Origin: JASFEQ01 sp050124735
Lineage (GTDB): Bacteria; Desulfobacterota; DSM-4660; Desulfatiglandales; HGW-15
Direction of reading: 5' to 3'
Assembly: GCA_050124735.1 (NCBI GenBank)
Contig: JASFEQ010000010.1
Coordinates: forward strand, 1 to 27,696
Length of the DNA stretch: 27,696 nt
The number at the start of each line of letters is the position of its first letter. Within the stretch, counting starts at the first letter, position 1. The translations under genes were made by a program, and so were the position numbers. This document shows positions 1-8,800 of this stretch, in pieces. The notes under the pieces are model-generated. The model did no database searches. It saw only the letters and a program-made list of their open reading frames with translations, and was not told where the DNA came from.

Positions 1-1
1 A

Positions 2-385
2 ATGATGCTGGACACGGCCAAGCAAAAGGAACTGCTCGCCAAACAGCAAGTGACCCCCAAGGTTCCCAAACCTCTCGAAAAGATAGGGGTTCTGAGCTTC
101 ATCAACGGCTCTGAGCTAGGCGAAATCGAGTTGAAAAAGAAGCTTACCAGAATAGGCAAAGGGGATGCCTCAGAGATAAAGCTCTCAGGTGTGTTTATGG
201 GTTCTACTGCTGCCACGGTTAGTAAGAGGCCCTCTGGCTACACCATAACATTCACGGGGGGAAAGACAAAACTGAAGGTCAATGGCGAGGTTGTAAAGGA
301 CAGCGTCGCCTTGAAAGATTTTGACACCATTGAGTTGGGTTCCCATAAGTTTCAATTCTACCAGAAAGAGGTTAAGCCTGCCTGA
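2..385 (+). CDS. FHA-domain protein, C-terminal part (5' end outside window)
   Basis: The visible 127 residues end in a forkhead-associated-like beta-sandwich: a strand with RIGKGDASEIKL (about residues 50-61), then a TAATVSKR segment and a KLKVNGEVVKDSVALKDFDTIELG stretch split here as KLKVNGEVV and FDTIELG. This is the usual FHA order: Gly-Arg turn, Ser recognition loop, N-G turn, and the D-x-I-x-hG finish. FHA domains bind phosphothreonine peptides, or act as structural modules in secretion and signalling proteins. The reading frame is open at base 2 with two Met codons in a row and no visible ribosome-binding site, so the true start is probably upstream and the protein larger. Which partner or kinase it serves cannot be told from here. 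The downstream neighbour is on the other strand. Confidence 0.7.
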   Translation: MMLDTAKQKELLAKQQVTPKVPKPLEKIGVLSFINGSELGEIELKKKLTRIGKGDASEIKLSGVFMGSTAATVSKRPSGYTITFTGGKTKLKVNGEVVKDSVALKDFDTIELGSHKFQFYQKEVKPA

Positions 386-523
386 AATTTCTTGGATCAC
401 CCCTGTCCCAGGTAATTTGCCGTTTTGCCGCCTTATTTAGATTCCTCTCAAGTTTTGGAGGTTTCCCCTCCAGGGCCGCGCACCGCAACAATCCTGACCA
501 CCTCCCATGAAATACGCGATCCT

Positions 524-754
524 CTAATCTTTTGCTCTGCGCTTTTGCTTTATCTCATTTAGCACGCCATCTACCTGATCTCTCGTAAAGGTCTTCTTGC
601 ACTTGGTGCATTGATAGAGCTCGTCTGTCAATTTGTCATAGACGAGATCTCGGGAGAAGTTCACGGCGTGAAACCGGATTTTGAAGTTGTAGATGAGCTT
701 AAAATCCTTATTCTGACAACCGTCACACAAAAAGTAGTGCTGGAAAATCTCCAT
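524..754 (-). CDS. small zinc-ribbon protein
   Basis: A 76-residue protein with two Cys pairs, C-D-G-C near the N-terminus and C-T-K-C about 45 residues later. This is the layout of a treble-clef or zinc-ribbon fold binding one Zn. The C-terminus is basic (KQKRRAKD), which would fit nucleic-acid or ribosome contact, but no family is recognised. The start is set at the ATG at 752-754 because a full GGAGGAG ribosome-binding site (complement of 764-770) lies nine bases upstream. An ATG eight codons earlier would place that site inside the gene. It lies downstream of the DUF1786 gene on the same strand, separated by a hairpin that may terminate the upstream transcript. Function unknown. Confidence 0.65.
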   Translation of the reverse strand: MEIFQHYFLCDGCQNKDFKLIYNFKIRFHAVNFSRDLVYDKLTDELYQCTKCKKTFTRDQVDGVLNEIKQKRRAKD

Positions 755-785
755 TTTCTTTTTCTCCTCCGAGATCATTTCTTAG

Positions 786-815
786 AAAAACCCCGTGTCA
801 GGTTATCGGGTTTTT
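786..815 (-). terminator. intrinsic terminator-like hairpin after the DUF1786 gene
   Basis: AAAAACCC (786-793) is complementary to GGGTTTTT (808-815), with a 14-base loop. On the minus strand the 3' arm ends in a run of five T, so it can end transcripts of the gene stopping at 859. Because the arm sequences are A-run and T-run on both strands, it could work in both directions. Confidence 0.45.
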
Positions 816-858
816 ACCCTGTCTTTACTCTTTTTACAATACTTTTTTGAGGACGTGA

Positions 859-1935
859 TCAGAGATAGGCAATGGGCCTCATACCCTTACGCCGGCGAAT
901 GGACTCCAGCACACCGACGGTTCCGGTCATCATGTTATCTCCCAAGGGTGATCCAAACTGAATGGGCAGTTGGGAGTTTTCCACCAATTGCCGCTTTGGG
1001 CCCGTAGCTATGATGAGATCTGCTGTCTCAAACCCAAAGGCCTTGCGTATGTAAGCACCATGACCCCCTTCTTCCAGTATCTGCTTATGTTCTAGTGTCC
1101 CATCAGCCAGTTCCCTCAATAAAACCTCCAGTCGTTTCAGGGTGATGTCACTGGTGTGGTATTCAAAAAATCCTGTGATCTCTTCACCTTGTATGGCGGC
1201 ACCCACCGTATGGGAGGTTGCCACATCCAGCGTCAATACCCTCTCCTTTTCCCTTACGCGAGGATCCATGGACGCCCCCAAGATAGCCGCCATCCCACTA
1301 TCCATGACGTAAATCTCATTGGCTGGCAACGCCTTGGCACTTTGGGCCATGGACCTTAGACGACTAAAGGTGGCAGGCACTTCCTCACTTCCGTAAAGCA
1401 AGGCATGGGGAAATGGATTCTTGTCGAGATGAGACTTGAAAATCTCGTGACGATAATCCAGGTGGGATACACCTTCAGGCGGTCGTCCATGGTCTTGAGC
1501 ACAGAGTCCCACCACCTCAAATGAAAAGGAAACACCCAATGCCTTCACGATTTTTTCCAAGCGATCCACTTCCAGATCGTCGGTGGTGAGCGTGTGGTAA
1601 CTCCCAATCTGTCCCAGGTCCTCAGCTTCTTTATCATCAACAACTTTGATACCCCAAGAGCGCACCTTGTCCAAGTTGTGGTGGATTGTGGCTGCTGAGG
1701 AAGCAGACATGACCACTACGGCTTCCTGAGCCCTCCTTTTCAAGACGCTCGACAAGGCCCCTCCACCCATTTCCGTTCCACTGATCAGGAGATTTACCGA
1801 AATGCTCTCCGCCTTCTCTGCCAAGGTCTTTACAGGAGACTTGGCCACCGCCTTGAAGTGCTGGTTGGAATCCATGTCATAGCAGAGTAGGTCCACCGTG
1901 CCAGCGCCCACATCTAAGATCAAGAATCTGCCCAT
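859..1935 (-). CDS. DUF1786 family protein (ASKHA-fold, annotated as putative pyruvate formate-lyase activating enzyme)
   Basis: A 358-residue protein that opens with FLILDVGAGTVDLL. This is a phosphate-1-type Asp-Gly loop like that of the actin/hexokinase/Hsp70 (ASKHA) fold, and a second loop of the same type follows near residues 238-247 (LTLDVATSHTVGA). These features and the overall length match the DUF1786 family, common in archaea and Desulfobacterota. Some databases label the family as a pyruvate formate-lyase activating enzyme. No radical SAM CxxxCxxC is present, so that label should not be read as a demonstrated activity. A sugar kinase-like or regulatory ATPase role is possible. The start is ATG at 1933-1935. 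The gene stands alone behind a repeat-rich gap. Confidence 0.7.
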   Translation of the reverse strand: MGRFLILDVGAGTVDLLCYDMDSNQHFKAVAKSPVKTLAEKAESISVNLLISGTEMGGGALSSVLKRRAQEAVVVMSASSAATIHHNLDKVRSWGIKVVDDKEAEDLGQIGSYHTLTTDDLEVDRLEKIVKALGVSFSFEVVGLCAQDHGRPPEGVSHLDYRHEIFKSHLDKNPFPHALLYGSEEVPATFSRLRSMAQSAKALPANEIYVMDSGMAAILGASMDPRVREKERVLTLDVATSHTVGAAIQGEEITGFFEYHTSDITLKRLEVLLRELADGTLEHKQILEEGGHGAYIRKAFGFETADLIIATGPKRQLVENSQLPIQFGSPLGDNMMTGTVGVLESIRRRKGMRPIAYL

Positions 1936-2010
1936 GTAAATGACCCCTTAACTGATCTCCAATTTTCATGTCACCCGGCTTTGCTCAAGGCCCATAGGGG
2001 CTAGTAGGAT

Positions 2011-2198
2011 GAGGCTACGGCCCTTTTCTCAAGGCCGTATCTCAAAAAAAATTCCACCGGACCCCGCAGTGACCCAACATTTTGAGGTTTGCAACGCTGC
2101 GCCCCTGGGAGTCTCCCGTCACTCTGTTAAACCGCAAAATATGGGGTCACCGCCCACCCACACAGTAGATGCGGCCTTGAGAAAAGGGCCGTGGCCTC
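2011..2198. repeat. MITE-like element A with nested inverted repeats
   Basis: The outer arms 2011-2042 and 2167-2198 are inverted copies matching at 30 of 32 positions; the core is GGCCCTTTTCTCAAGGCC. Inside them, 2069-2090 and 2129-2150 form a second inverted pair matching at 19 of 22 positions. The whole 188-bp unit folds into one long imperfect hairpin and holds no convincing reading frame. The size, terminal inverted repeats and lack of coding capacity fit a miniature inverted-repeat element or a large extragenic palindrome. The source transposase is unknown. Confidence 0.6.
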
Positions 2199-2224
2199 GC
2201 AATGAAAGAGCAAAGCTTAACTAC

Positions 2225-2414
2225 GAGACTGTCGAAAAACTGGGTTCTGAGAGGCTGATGGAAAATGTCCATATGCAAGGCTTCCGAAATTCCGAGGAAT
2301 GAGGCGTACATAGAAGTACGCCGCAGTGACGAGGAATGAGGGTAACGCAGCCCTTCGACTTTGCTCAGGGCCATGAGCTTGTCGAATAGCAGATGGGCGT
2401 TTTCCGACAGCCTC
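2225..2414. repeat. MITE-like element B, terminal inverted repeats GAGRCTGTCGRAAAAC
   Basis: The ends 2225-2240 and 2399-2414 are inverted copies matching at 14 of 16 positions. The 190-bp unit contains a short hairpin (GGCGTAC...GTACGCC near 2304-2322) and two copies of CGAGGAATGAG. It also contains the hairpin at 2353-2387, described separately. No reading frame of note is present. It begins only 27 bases after element A ends. Confidence 0.55.
2353..2387. repeat. REP-like hairpin inside element B
   Basis: TTCGAC (2354-2359) pairs with GTCGAA (2381-2386), and GCTCA (2363-2367) pairs with TGAGC, around a GGGCCA loop. TTCGAC...GCTCAGGGC is a common type of dispersed bacterial extragenic palindrome. 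It looks inserted into element B, because the flanks read GTAACGCAG on one side and AGCAGATGGG on the other. Confidence 0.45.
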
Positions 2415-2464
2415 TACACCTTCCCGCCCTGCGGGATGGCTTTTGAAGCGGCTAATGAAAAGGT

Positions 2465-2896
2465 TTAATCCCTGTTGCGCAGAATATCTCCAGGATGAAC
2501 ATACTGACCCGGCAACGCTCTATCACGCACGGAGACACCGGCTTCATGGACTGTGTTGGGATCACCCGACACTAGCGGATGCCACCCTTGCAGTTCCCTC
2601 CCTTCAAAAAGGCTTTTGTAAGCACATGTGTCGGGCAACCACTCAATATGCTTCAGTTTGTCCACGGAAAGTTCCACGCACTCGGGATTGAGATGGAAAC
2701 GATCCTCATAAACCAAGCAACGGCAATTCACGGTATCCAAGAATTCACATGAAACAGAGGTGAGCTTAATCTCACCGGTCCCCTCGTCCTCTACTTTCTC
2801 CAGACAGCAGATCCCACAACTATCGCAGAGGGATTCCCATTCATCTCGAGTCATCTCATGGAGAGACTTGGTCTTCCAGAAAGGTCTTTTTTTCAC
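2465..2896 (-). CDS. YcgN/UPF0260-type cysteine cluster protein
   Basis: A 143-residue protein rich in cysteine. It has CDSCGICC at residues 24-31, then C-E-F, NCRC, PEC and PDTCAY, and ends with a WHPLVSGDP and VHEAG segment. This pattern is the signature of the YcgN (UPF0260) branch of the YkgJ-like zinc or iron-chelating cysteine-cluster proteins; biochemical function is not established. The length matches the family (about 150 residues). The start is GTG at 2894-2896 with only a weak purine stretch upstream; the next in-frame Met (residue 15) has no better site. It is downstream of the radical SAM gene on the same strand but separated from it by four hairpins, so it is probably not simply co-transcribed. 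Confidence 0.8.
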   Translation of the reverse strand: MKKRPFWKTKSLHEMTRDEWESLCDSCGICCLEKVEDEGTGEIKLTSVSCEFLDTVNCRCLVYEDRFHLNPECVELSVDKLKHIEWLPDTCAYKSLFEGRELQGWHPLVSGDPNTVHEAGVSVRDRALPGQYVHPGDILRNRD

Positions 2897-2921
2897 ATTT
2901 AGGCTCTCTTTCGTCCCCGCC

Positions 2922-3032
2922 CTAAAATTTTCCTCTCGGAAAATTTTAGATAACGCCCCTGGGCCCCGGGGGCTTCTAAGCCTCCCGAGAGCACTCGGGA
3001 GGCGGATTATAAAATCCTGGAAGGGATTTTAT
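2922..3032. repeat. cluster of four consecutive hairpins
   Basis: Three perfect hairpins can be read directly: 2922-2933 with 2938-2949 (12 bp, CTAAAATTTTCC arm), 2980-2989 with 2994-3003 (10 bp, GCCTCCCGAG arm) and 3009-3017 with 3024-3032 (9 bp, ATAAAATCC arm). A fourth, G+C-rich and less regular, lies at 2955-2973. The last hairpin contains the stop codon of the radical SAM gene (3029-3031). The stretch probably ends or processes that transcript, or is a composite of extragenic palindromes. Confidence 0.6.
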
Positions 3033-4510
3033 GAACGGATAAGGGATTTGTAGATTTTACGGAAATGATGACCATAGATGGCAAAGGTGATCACCAATGG
3101 GAATAACTCGGGACGGCGAAAAATTGTCCATGACAGTATCTTCCAATAATGGATTCGCTCTTTACCCAGAATCCCCAATCGGATGCTGGAACGAAACAGG
3201 GCCAAAATGCGCTGGAAATCCAGCGGCGTTTTGAATTTTGGCGTCCTGTACGTCCGCAGAAAGGTTTTGATGCGCTGATAGTAAGGCTTTGGTGAATAGA
3301 TCTGACGCATCATGTTCCTGTATCCCCTAAATAAGATGTTTTGATCCATTTTGGGAATGATGTTCGTTGTGCCATCCACATTGTCACCTGAAAGCTTACC
3401 AGCCAAGCGGCCTTCTTGTTTAAGACGGTTGTAAAGCCTCGTGCCCACTGGGGCCTGAAGCAAACCGACCATGGCCGTCACAATCCCGGTCTTTTGGATA
3501 AAATCAATCTGCCGCTGAAAAATGGAAGGCCTATCACTGTCAAAGCCGACAATGAACCCTGCTTGAACTTGTAACCCAGCTTTTTGGATGAGCCTTACAT
3601 TTTCTGCCAGGTCTCGGTTTTTGTTCTGCGTTTTATTGCATTCAGTCAGACCTTGCTCATCAGGTGTTTCGATACCTATAAAGACCGTATCAAAACCCGC
3701 CTCGACCATCATGTCCATTAACATTCTATCATCGGCCAGATTTATGGAGGCTTCCGTGTTTAAGGGTATTCCCCTCTTATCTTTTTGCCATTCAATTAAT
3801 TTGGGCAAGAGCTGGGTCTTAAGATATTTCTTGTTGCCAATAAAGTTATCGTCCACCACGAAGACCTGCCCTCGCCATCCCAACTTGTAAAGGCCATCCA
3901 ACTCAGCAATAACCTGCTCGGCAGTCTTGATACGCGGACGATGCCCGAGTAGGGCCGTTACGTTGCAGAAGTCACAGTTGAAGGGACAACCCCGGGAGAA
4001 CTGCACGCTCATGGCGGCATAGCGTTTCAGATCGGCCAATTCCCACATGGGAGCCGGCGTCTCTCTGATGTCGCAGAACTCGGATGTGGCATATACGCGC
4101 TTCGCGCAACCCTTCTCAAGGTCGGCAAGAAATGGCGGGAGGCTAAGTTCGGCCTCATTCAGCACGAAATGATCAACATCCTCGAACTCCTCATATTCGC
4201 TAGTGAAGAGTGGGCCGCCGGCAATGACTTTGAGTCCCCGTTTCTTGCACCGGGAAATGGTTTGATGTGCGGACTCCCTTTGCACAGCCATGGCACTGAT
4301 AAAGACACAATCGGCCCACGCCAGGTCCTTTTCACTGAGCTTCGTCGCATTGAGATCAACGAGACGTTTGGCCCATTCTTCGGGGAGCATGGCTCCCACA
4401 GTCATGAGACCGAGCGCCGGGTAAGCGCTCTTCTTTCGAATGAACTTCAGTGCATGCTTAAAACTCCAGAACGTGTCCGGAAATTCAGGGTATACGAGTA
4501 GAACTTTCAA
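3029..4510 (-). CDS. B12-binding radical SAM protein (DUF4070 type, HpnP-like)
   Basis: A 493-residue protein. Residues 1-145 form a cobalamin-binding Rossmann-like domain, with no obvious D-x-H-x-x-G. The radical SAM core starts with C175-x3-C179-x2-C182 (RGCPFNCDFC), which holds the [4Fe-4S] cluster and SAM, followed by the GFDSDRPSIF and PVGTRLYNRL segments seen in class B enzymes. The C-terminal 130 residues match the DUF4070 layout. Relatives include the hopanoid C-2 methylase HpnP; the substrate here cannot be assigned and no hopanoid gene is nearby. The start is TTG at 4508-4510, supported by AAAGGAGA about nine bases upstream. The stop lies inside a hairpin. Confidence 0.75.
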   Translation of the reverse strand: MKVLLVYPEFPDTFWSFKHALKFIRKKSAYPALGLMTVGAMLPEEWAKRLVDLNATKLSEKDLAWADCVFISAMAVQRESAHQTISRCKKRGLKVIAGGPLFTSEYEEFEDVDHFVLNEAELSLPPFLADLEKGCAKRVYATSEFCDIRETPAPMWELADLKRYAAMSVQFSRGCPFNCDFCNVTALLGHRPRIKTAEQVIAELDGLYKLGWRGQVFVVDDNFIGNKKYLKTQLLPKLIEWQKDKRGIPLNTEASINLADDRMLMDMMVEAGFDTVFIGIETPDEQGLTECNKTQNKNRDLAENVRLIQKAGLQVQAGFIVGFDSDRPSIFQRQIDFIQKTGIVTAMVGLLQAPVGTRLYNRLKQEGRLAGKLSGDNVDGTTNIIPKMDQNILFRGYRNMMRQIYSPKPYYQRIKTFLRTYRTPKFKTPLDFQRILALFRSSIRLGILGKERIHYWKILSWTIFRRPELFPLVITFAIYGHHFRKIYKSLIRS

Positions 4511-4856
4511 TGGGCTTCTTCTCCTTTAAAGATTTGGGAAATTATCCTAAATCTGTCTGATGCATCAAGGTCTAAAAAGAGCACGCGCTGAGTGGGTACA
4601 ATTAGGAATGCATCTCCATCGGCGGAGTTCCTTAAATAGCGGTTAAGCGATGAAAGGAAAATTCTTGTCAATTGAACGATAATAGGTTTTTGAAGTCAAG
4701 AAAAATCGGGTTTCAGAGCCACCACTGAATCACTGAAAATCCTCGCCCTCCACCAAATCTTGATTTTAGTCTTTTTCTGAGTTATCACGGAATAGTCGAT
4801 AGAGACCATTTTGCCACATGAGAGGCATGAGACTTACCAAGAGGGCTAGAGTTCTT
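4511..4856. other. non-coding stretch upstream of the radical SAM gene and tRNA
   Basis: No convincing reading frame, repeat or RNA gene was seen in these 346 bases. The stretch holds the ribosome-binding site of the radical SAM gene at its left end, and is A+T-rich around 4680-4790. No clear tRNA terminator could be identified. Confidence 0.4.
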
Positions 4857-4932
4857 TGGAGCCACCGCACGGATTCGAACCGTGGACATCCTCATTACGA
4901 GTGAGGTGCTCTGCCAACTGAGCTACGGTGGC
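4857..4932 (-). tRNA. tRNA-Thr (anticodon CGU)
   Basis: The minus strand folds into a standard 76-base cloverleaf. The acceptor arm is GCCACCG/CGGTGGC, the D arm contains AGCTCAGTTGGCAGAGC, and the anticodon stem CCTCA/TGAGG encloses the loop CTCGTAA with anticodon CGT. The T arm contains GGTTCGAATCC. A discriminator T and an encoded CCA end it. It reads the ACG threonine codon. Confidence 0.95.
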
Positions 4933-4956
4933 TCAAGGAGCTGGACTGTGGCCTAT

Positions 4957-4985
4957 AGATTAGTTATTTTTTGATCCGGTGTCTA
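4957..4985 (-). promoter_or_regulatory. likely promoter of tRNA-Thr
   Basis: On the minus strand TAGACA (complement of 4980-4985) and TAATCT (complement of 4957-4962) are separated by 17 bases. They lie 25 bases upstream of the tRNA 5' end, fitting a sigma-70-type promoter. Confidence 0.4.
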
Positions 4986-5021
4986 TTTTTTTTTGTCAGT
5001 CGTCAGTTGTCCGTGGTACGG

Positions 5022-5063
5022 TGGCATTTTACCCGCCAGGGTGCTTTGGCGGGTAAAATGCCA
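5022..5063. repeat. perfect 17-bp hairpin upstream of pyrF
   Basis: TGGCATTTTACCCGCCA at 5022-5038 is exactly repeated in inverse at 5047-5063, with an eight-base loop. It ends 39 bases before the pyrF start and has no T-run after it, so it does not look like a plain terminator. A leader structure or an extragenic palindrome is possible. Confidence 0.6.
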
Positions 5064-5101
5064 TCCTATCTAAATTGAATAAAATTAACAAGAGGGAGAA
5101 T

Positions 5102-5833
5102 ATGAGAGAACCAAAAGACTATATCATTTTTCCGCTGGACGTCTCCACTTCTAAGGAGGCGCTGAAATATGTGAATCTGTTAGGAGACCATGTGGGGCTA
5201 TTTAAGGTAGGACTGGAACTCTTCATAAGCGAGGGACCTGAAATTCTAAAGGCTATCCGCGCGGAAACAAAGGCGGGTATCTTTCTGGACCTGAAGCTAC
5301 ATGATATTCCCGCAACAGTGAAACGGGCCTTTCTTGCCGCCAGCAAATTTAGGCCTTATTTCGTAACCGTCCACTGTGATGAAGGGGGGGAAGCTCTCAA
5401 GGGCATCGCGGAAGACAACCCGGGCAATACAAAGATCCTTGCAATCACAGTCTTAACCAGCCTCGACCAAGAGAAGTTGAAAGCCTTAGGCTATGACGAA
5501 AAGTATGTGGAGGACCTTTCCGCCCTTGTGCTCTTGAAGGCGAGACTAGCCAAGGAGGCGGGGTGTCATGGCGTCGTCTGTTCGGGCCATGAAGTGGCCA
5601 TGGTCAAGAGGGAATTGGGCGAGGCTCTGATCGCCGTCACCCCTGGAATAAGACCCGCCTGGTCTCTGGTCAACCAGGACGATCAAAAGCGAATCGTCAC
5701 GCCTGAATTGGCTGTAAAACGGGGTGCTGATCATATTGTCGTGGGTCGGCCCATCCGGGATGCCCAGGATCCTGCGGACGCAGCAAAGAAGGTGGCAGAA
5801 GAGATCGATTCGGGTCTTCAATCACGCGGATAG
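5102..5833 (+). CDS. pyrF: orotidine 5'-phosphate decarboxylase
   Basis: Converts OMP to UMP, the last step of de novo pyrimidine synthesis, in the cytosol. The 243-residue protein shows the family's ordered motifs: FPLDVS near the N-terminus, FKVGLELF, the catalytic Asp-Lys-Asp region FLDLKLHDIPATV, and the phosphate-binding end VTPGIRP ... GADHIVVGRPI. The length is normal for the short bacterial type. The start is the ATG at 5102 because AGAGGGAGA lies directly upstream; a TTG nine codons earlier has no such site. It is transcribed toward the AddB-like gene and their 3' ends overlap by 12 bases. A perfect 17-bp hairpin lies in its leader. Confidence 0.93.
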   Translation: MREPKDYIIFPLDVSTSKEALKYVNLLGDHVGLFKVGLELFISEGPEILKAIRAETKAGIFLDLKLHDIPATVKRAFLAASKFRPYFVTVHCDEGGEALKGIAEDNPGNTKILAITVLTSLDQEKLKALGYDEKYVEDLSALVLLKARLAKEAGCHGVVCSGHEVAMVKRELGEALIAVTPGIRPAWSLVNQDDQKRIVTPELAVKRGADHIVVGRPIRDAQDPADAAKKVAEEIDSGLQSRG

Positions 5834-8800
5834 ATATTCTTTTTCAAAATGGTCTATCTTGCTGAGAAGTTCATCTATGTAGTCGCTGTAAAACGGTAAG
5901 GACCCAGCATTCTTGCGCAACCAAGCCTTATAGTTCGTAACCGTTTCGAAATGCTTTCTCCTTGCAGACTCGGTCTTCAGATGGAGGGCCTTTTGCATGC
6001 TCAGGGAAATGGCTTTCCATTCTCTTCTGAAATTATCCACCCTCTTCCACTTTTCGAGATTCTTTTCCCCTGAATAGATATGATGATCTACTTCTGAAAG
6101 GACAAGGTGGTTCATCCTTCTCGTGTCCCTATAACATGCATACCTGAATTCACAGTACGGGCACAGCAACTCATCCGTGGAATGGTGAAAATATCCCCCT
6201 TCAAAAAGTTCGACCAAATGATCAGCGTATTCGTCTATCAATGCAACGCCGCTGATATCAACCCCTCTCATCCCTTCCCAATGGTCGTTCATCCGTTGTT
6301 TGATAGGATTCCCCTTTACAAATACCTCCCTCTTCAGCGCATAAAAGGCGGCAGATATGGCCTTGAATGGGTGGCTGGTTTTCAACGCCTGCGCATATGC
6401 GGGTAATTGAAAAGAGAGTCCTTTCTTGACCATCTCAGACGTGGGCATACCACCCGTCTTGTAATCATAAACAAAGACCCAGTCTCTGTTCTCTTTCGTG
6501 ATATCAAATCGATCAATATATCCCCGAATCCTCGTTTTGCCCAGAACAACCGGTGCCTCTGCCTCCTGACCAAATCCATACTCCATACCGGCTGGAAACG
6601 TGTCCTGGAATTCCCTTTCTTCAAATCGTAGGAGCTGTGCGAAAATACCCTCCCTCTCCCTTGATCCCTCCGGGGAACCTGCCTTGCGTTCCAGACCTGC
6701 CAGAAAGTCCCTTTTTTGAAACTCATAGAATTCAAGCTTGTTCAGAAAAGGATGTGCCCTGAAATATTCATTGGCCACCTCTTCGGCTAGGGCAAAGGCC
6801 CGATTGAGTCCTATCTCTGCCACATTCTTCTTCTCATCTTTTAGCCTCTCAAAAAAGTCCCTTAATATGGCATGGACGTGTTGGCCCATTTCCCTACGAG
6901 AGACTTCCTCACCAAGCTCTTCCAATGTTTTGAGACCATAGATATGCTCAAAGAGATAGCGCATGGGGCAATTGGCTATGGTCTCAAGCTGGGAAGGTGA
7001 GAAAATTTCGTCCTTATCCTCAAGGAAAGTATCAAACTTAACAGATCCTTGTACAAGTCCATCATATTCAAAAAGCCCATCTTCGGCCCATCTGCAGCGA
7101 AGGGCACGAACCGCCCTCATAAGGTTATCAGCTTGTGAGTGATGTTTCATAACGACCCGTTCCAATGGAAAAAAATTGCCCTTTCCCTCTTCATGGGACT
7201 CATGTTTCATGCGGGTCGCGTTCAACAGCTCCTCCTTTGACGTAAGGTAGGGATTCTCGTCCCACCTAAACACCTCTTCGAGGCTCTCATTTTCATGATC
7301 AGGGGCAAGATGGGATTTGACCATGGCCTCCAGATCAATGAGTACCGGAGAGGGCTGAACCTCTCTTTCCTCTGGATACCGTGGAAAGGAGAGATATAGG
7401 CGCTTACGGGTGTTTCTGAGAACATGGCTGAAAAGGTGCCTGGATTCGTCGATGAGATCCCCCATCCTGAACATCTTGTGGGGTGCCTCTGGCAGAATAA
7501 AATTCACCTCTTCTCTCAGAGGAAATCTATCGGCGCTGAGCCCGCCTGCAAAGATGTAGGCAAATGACCTTCCCCTCATTTCGAGCCATTGGGAAATACG
7601 GACCACATTGGGATTTCGTTCATCTAGAAGCAAGGCGTTATTGAGTCTAAGTCTAAAAGTGGAATAGAACTGGGAAAGGAGAGGATAACCATCATTTATT
7701 CTGAACAGTTTTCTTGCTAGACTCACCTCCCCCACACTCGCCTGGATCAGGTCTTGTAATCGAGCATATGCCTTCATATCCCTCTTGAGCATAGCCCGTA
7801 ACACCTCGGATTCAATTCCAGGCGTTTCTTCGGGTATTCTTACAAGATTCTCCGGAAATCCCAACATATCGAGAATCCGCAAAAAACATTCCACCGTCCC
7901 CTCTGGACTCTTCTGATTGCCCAGTTCCTTAAAGGAGATCAGTGTTTCTCCCAACACTGTAATCTGGGCCAGGAACCAAAAGTATTCTGAGAGGAGATCC
8001 ACCCTTTCTTCGGGTACCGTTGTGTGTTCGAGTCGATCCCGATAATAATCTCTTATCCATTGAAGTGCCTCTCTCCAGAGTCCTGAAACATCTAACCCGA
8101 GCCTGTCGATACCGCATTTTCGGGCCACCTTATCAATAAAAAATATATCTAATTTAACATCTCCCCTGCGCTTAGATTCGTTGTGAATGAACTTGGCTAA
8201 TCCGGGCAAATCTTCTTCGGCAAAAAGGCGTTCACCCCCCCATTCTACGAGCCATTTTCTATGGGATACATCTCGCTCTGCGCCCTCCCTGATCAAGGGG
8301 GAAGAGAAGAGGTGAAAAATATCATCCCGCGTGAAATGATTTAGTGGAATCTCAAAGATGGAACGGAAGATATTGACAAGGGGATGGGAGGAGAGGGATA
8401 GACCTTTGGTCAGACTGAAAGGCAACCCATGTGAGCCAAATATCTCGGAGATGAGGGAGGAATAATCATTAAGGTCCGGGAAAATGACCCTTATCTTTCC
8501 CAGATCTTGAGACGCATCCAAGTTGTCTTCATGAATGATTCTTTTTATCTCCGCTGCAATGGCGCAGACTTCATCAATCTTATTGGCAAAGGACTTGATT
8601 TTGAGGTTTTCATTGGGGGTTTTGTCCATTTGACCATGGAAATAGAGCCCACCAGCAACCGGATTCGTAAAGGGGGCCTCCATGGCCCTTTCAGTGCTGA
8701 ACTCAAAATCCGCTTCCTCCGCCCTCTCCATCAGAGACACAAGAGAAGTGGAGATCCGGTATGCTTCATGGTGACTTAACCGTTCATGGTTCCACCCCCC

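Noticed and set aside
2009..2374. Reading frames of 75-97 residues across the gap upstream of the DUF1786 gene
   Set aside because: They run through the inverted repeats of the two MITE-like elements and have no family signature.
5075..5101. TTG start of pyrF nine codons upstream
   Set aside because: AGAGGGAGA sits directly before the ATG at 5102 and homologs begin near that Met.
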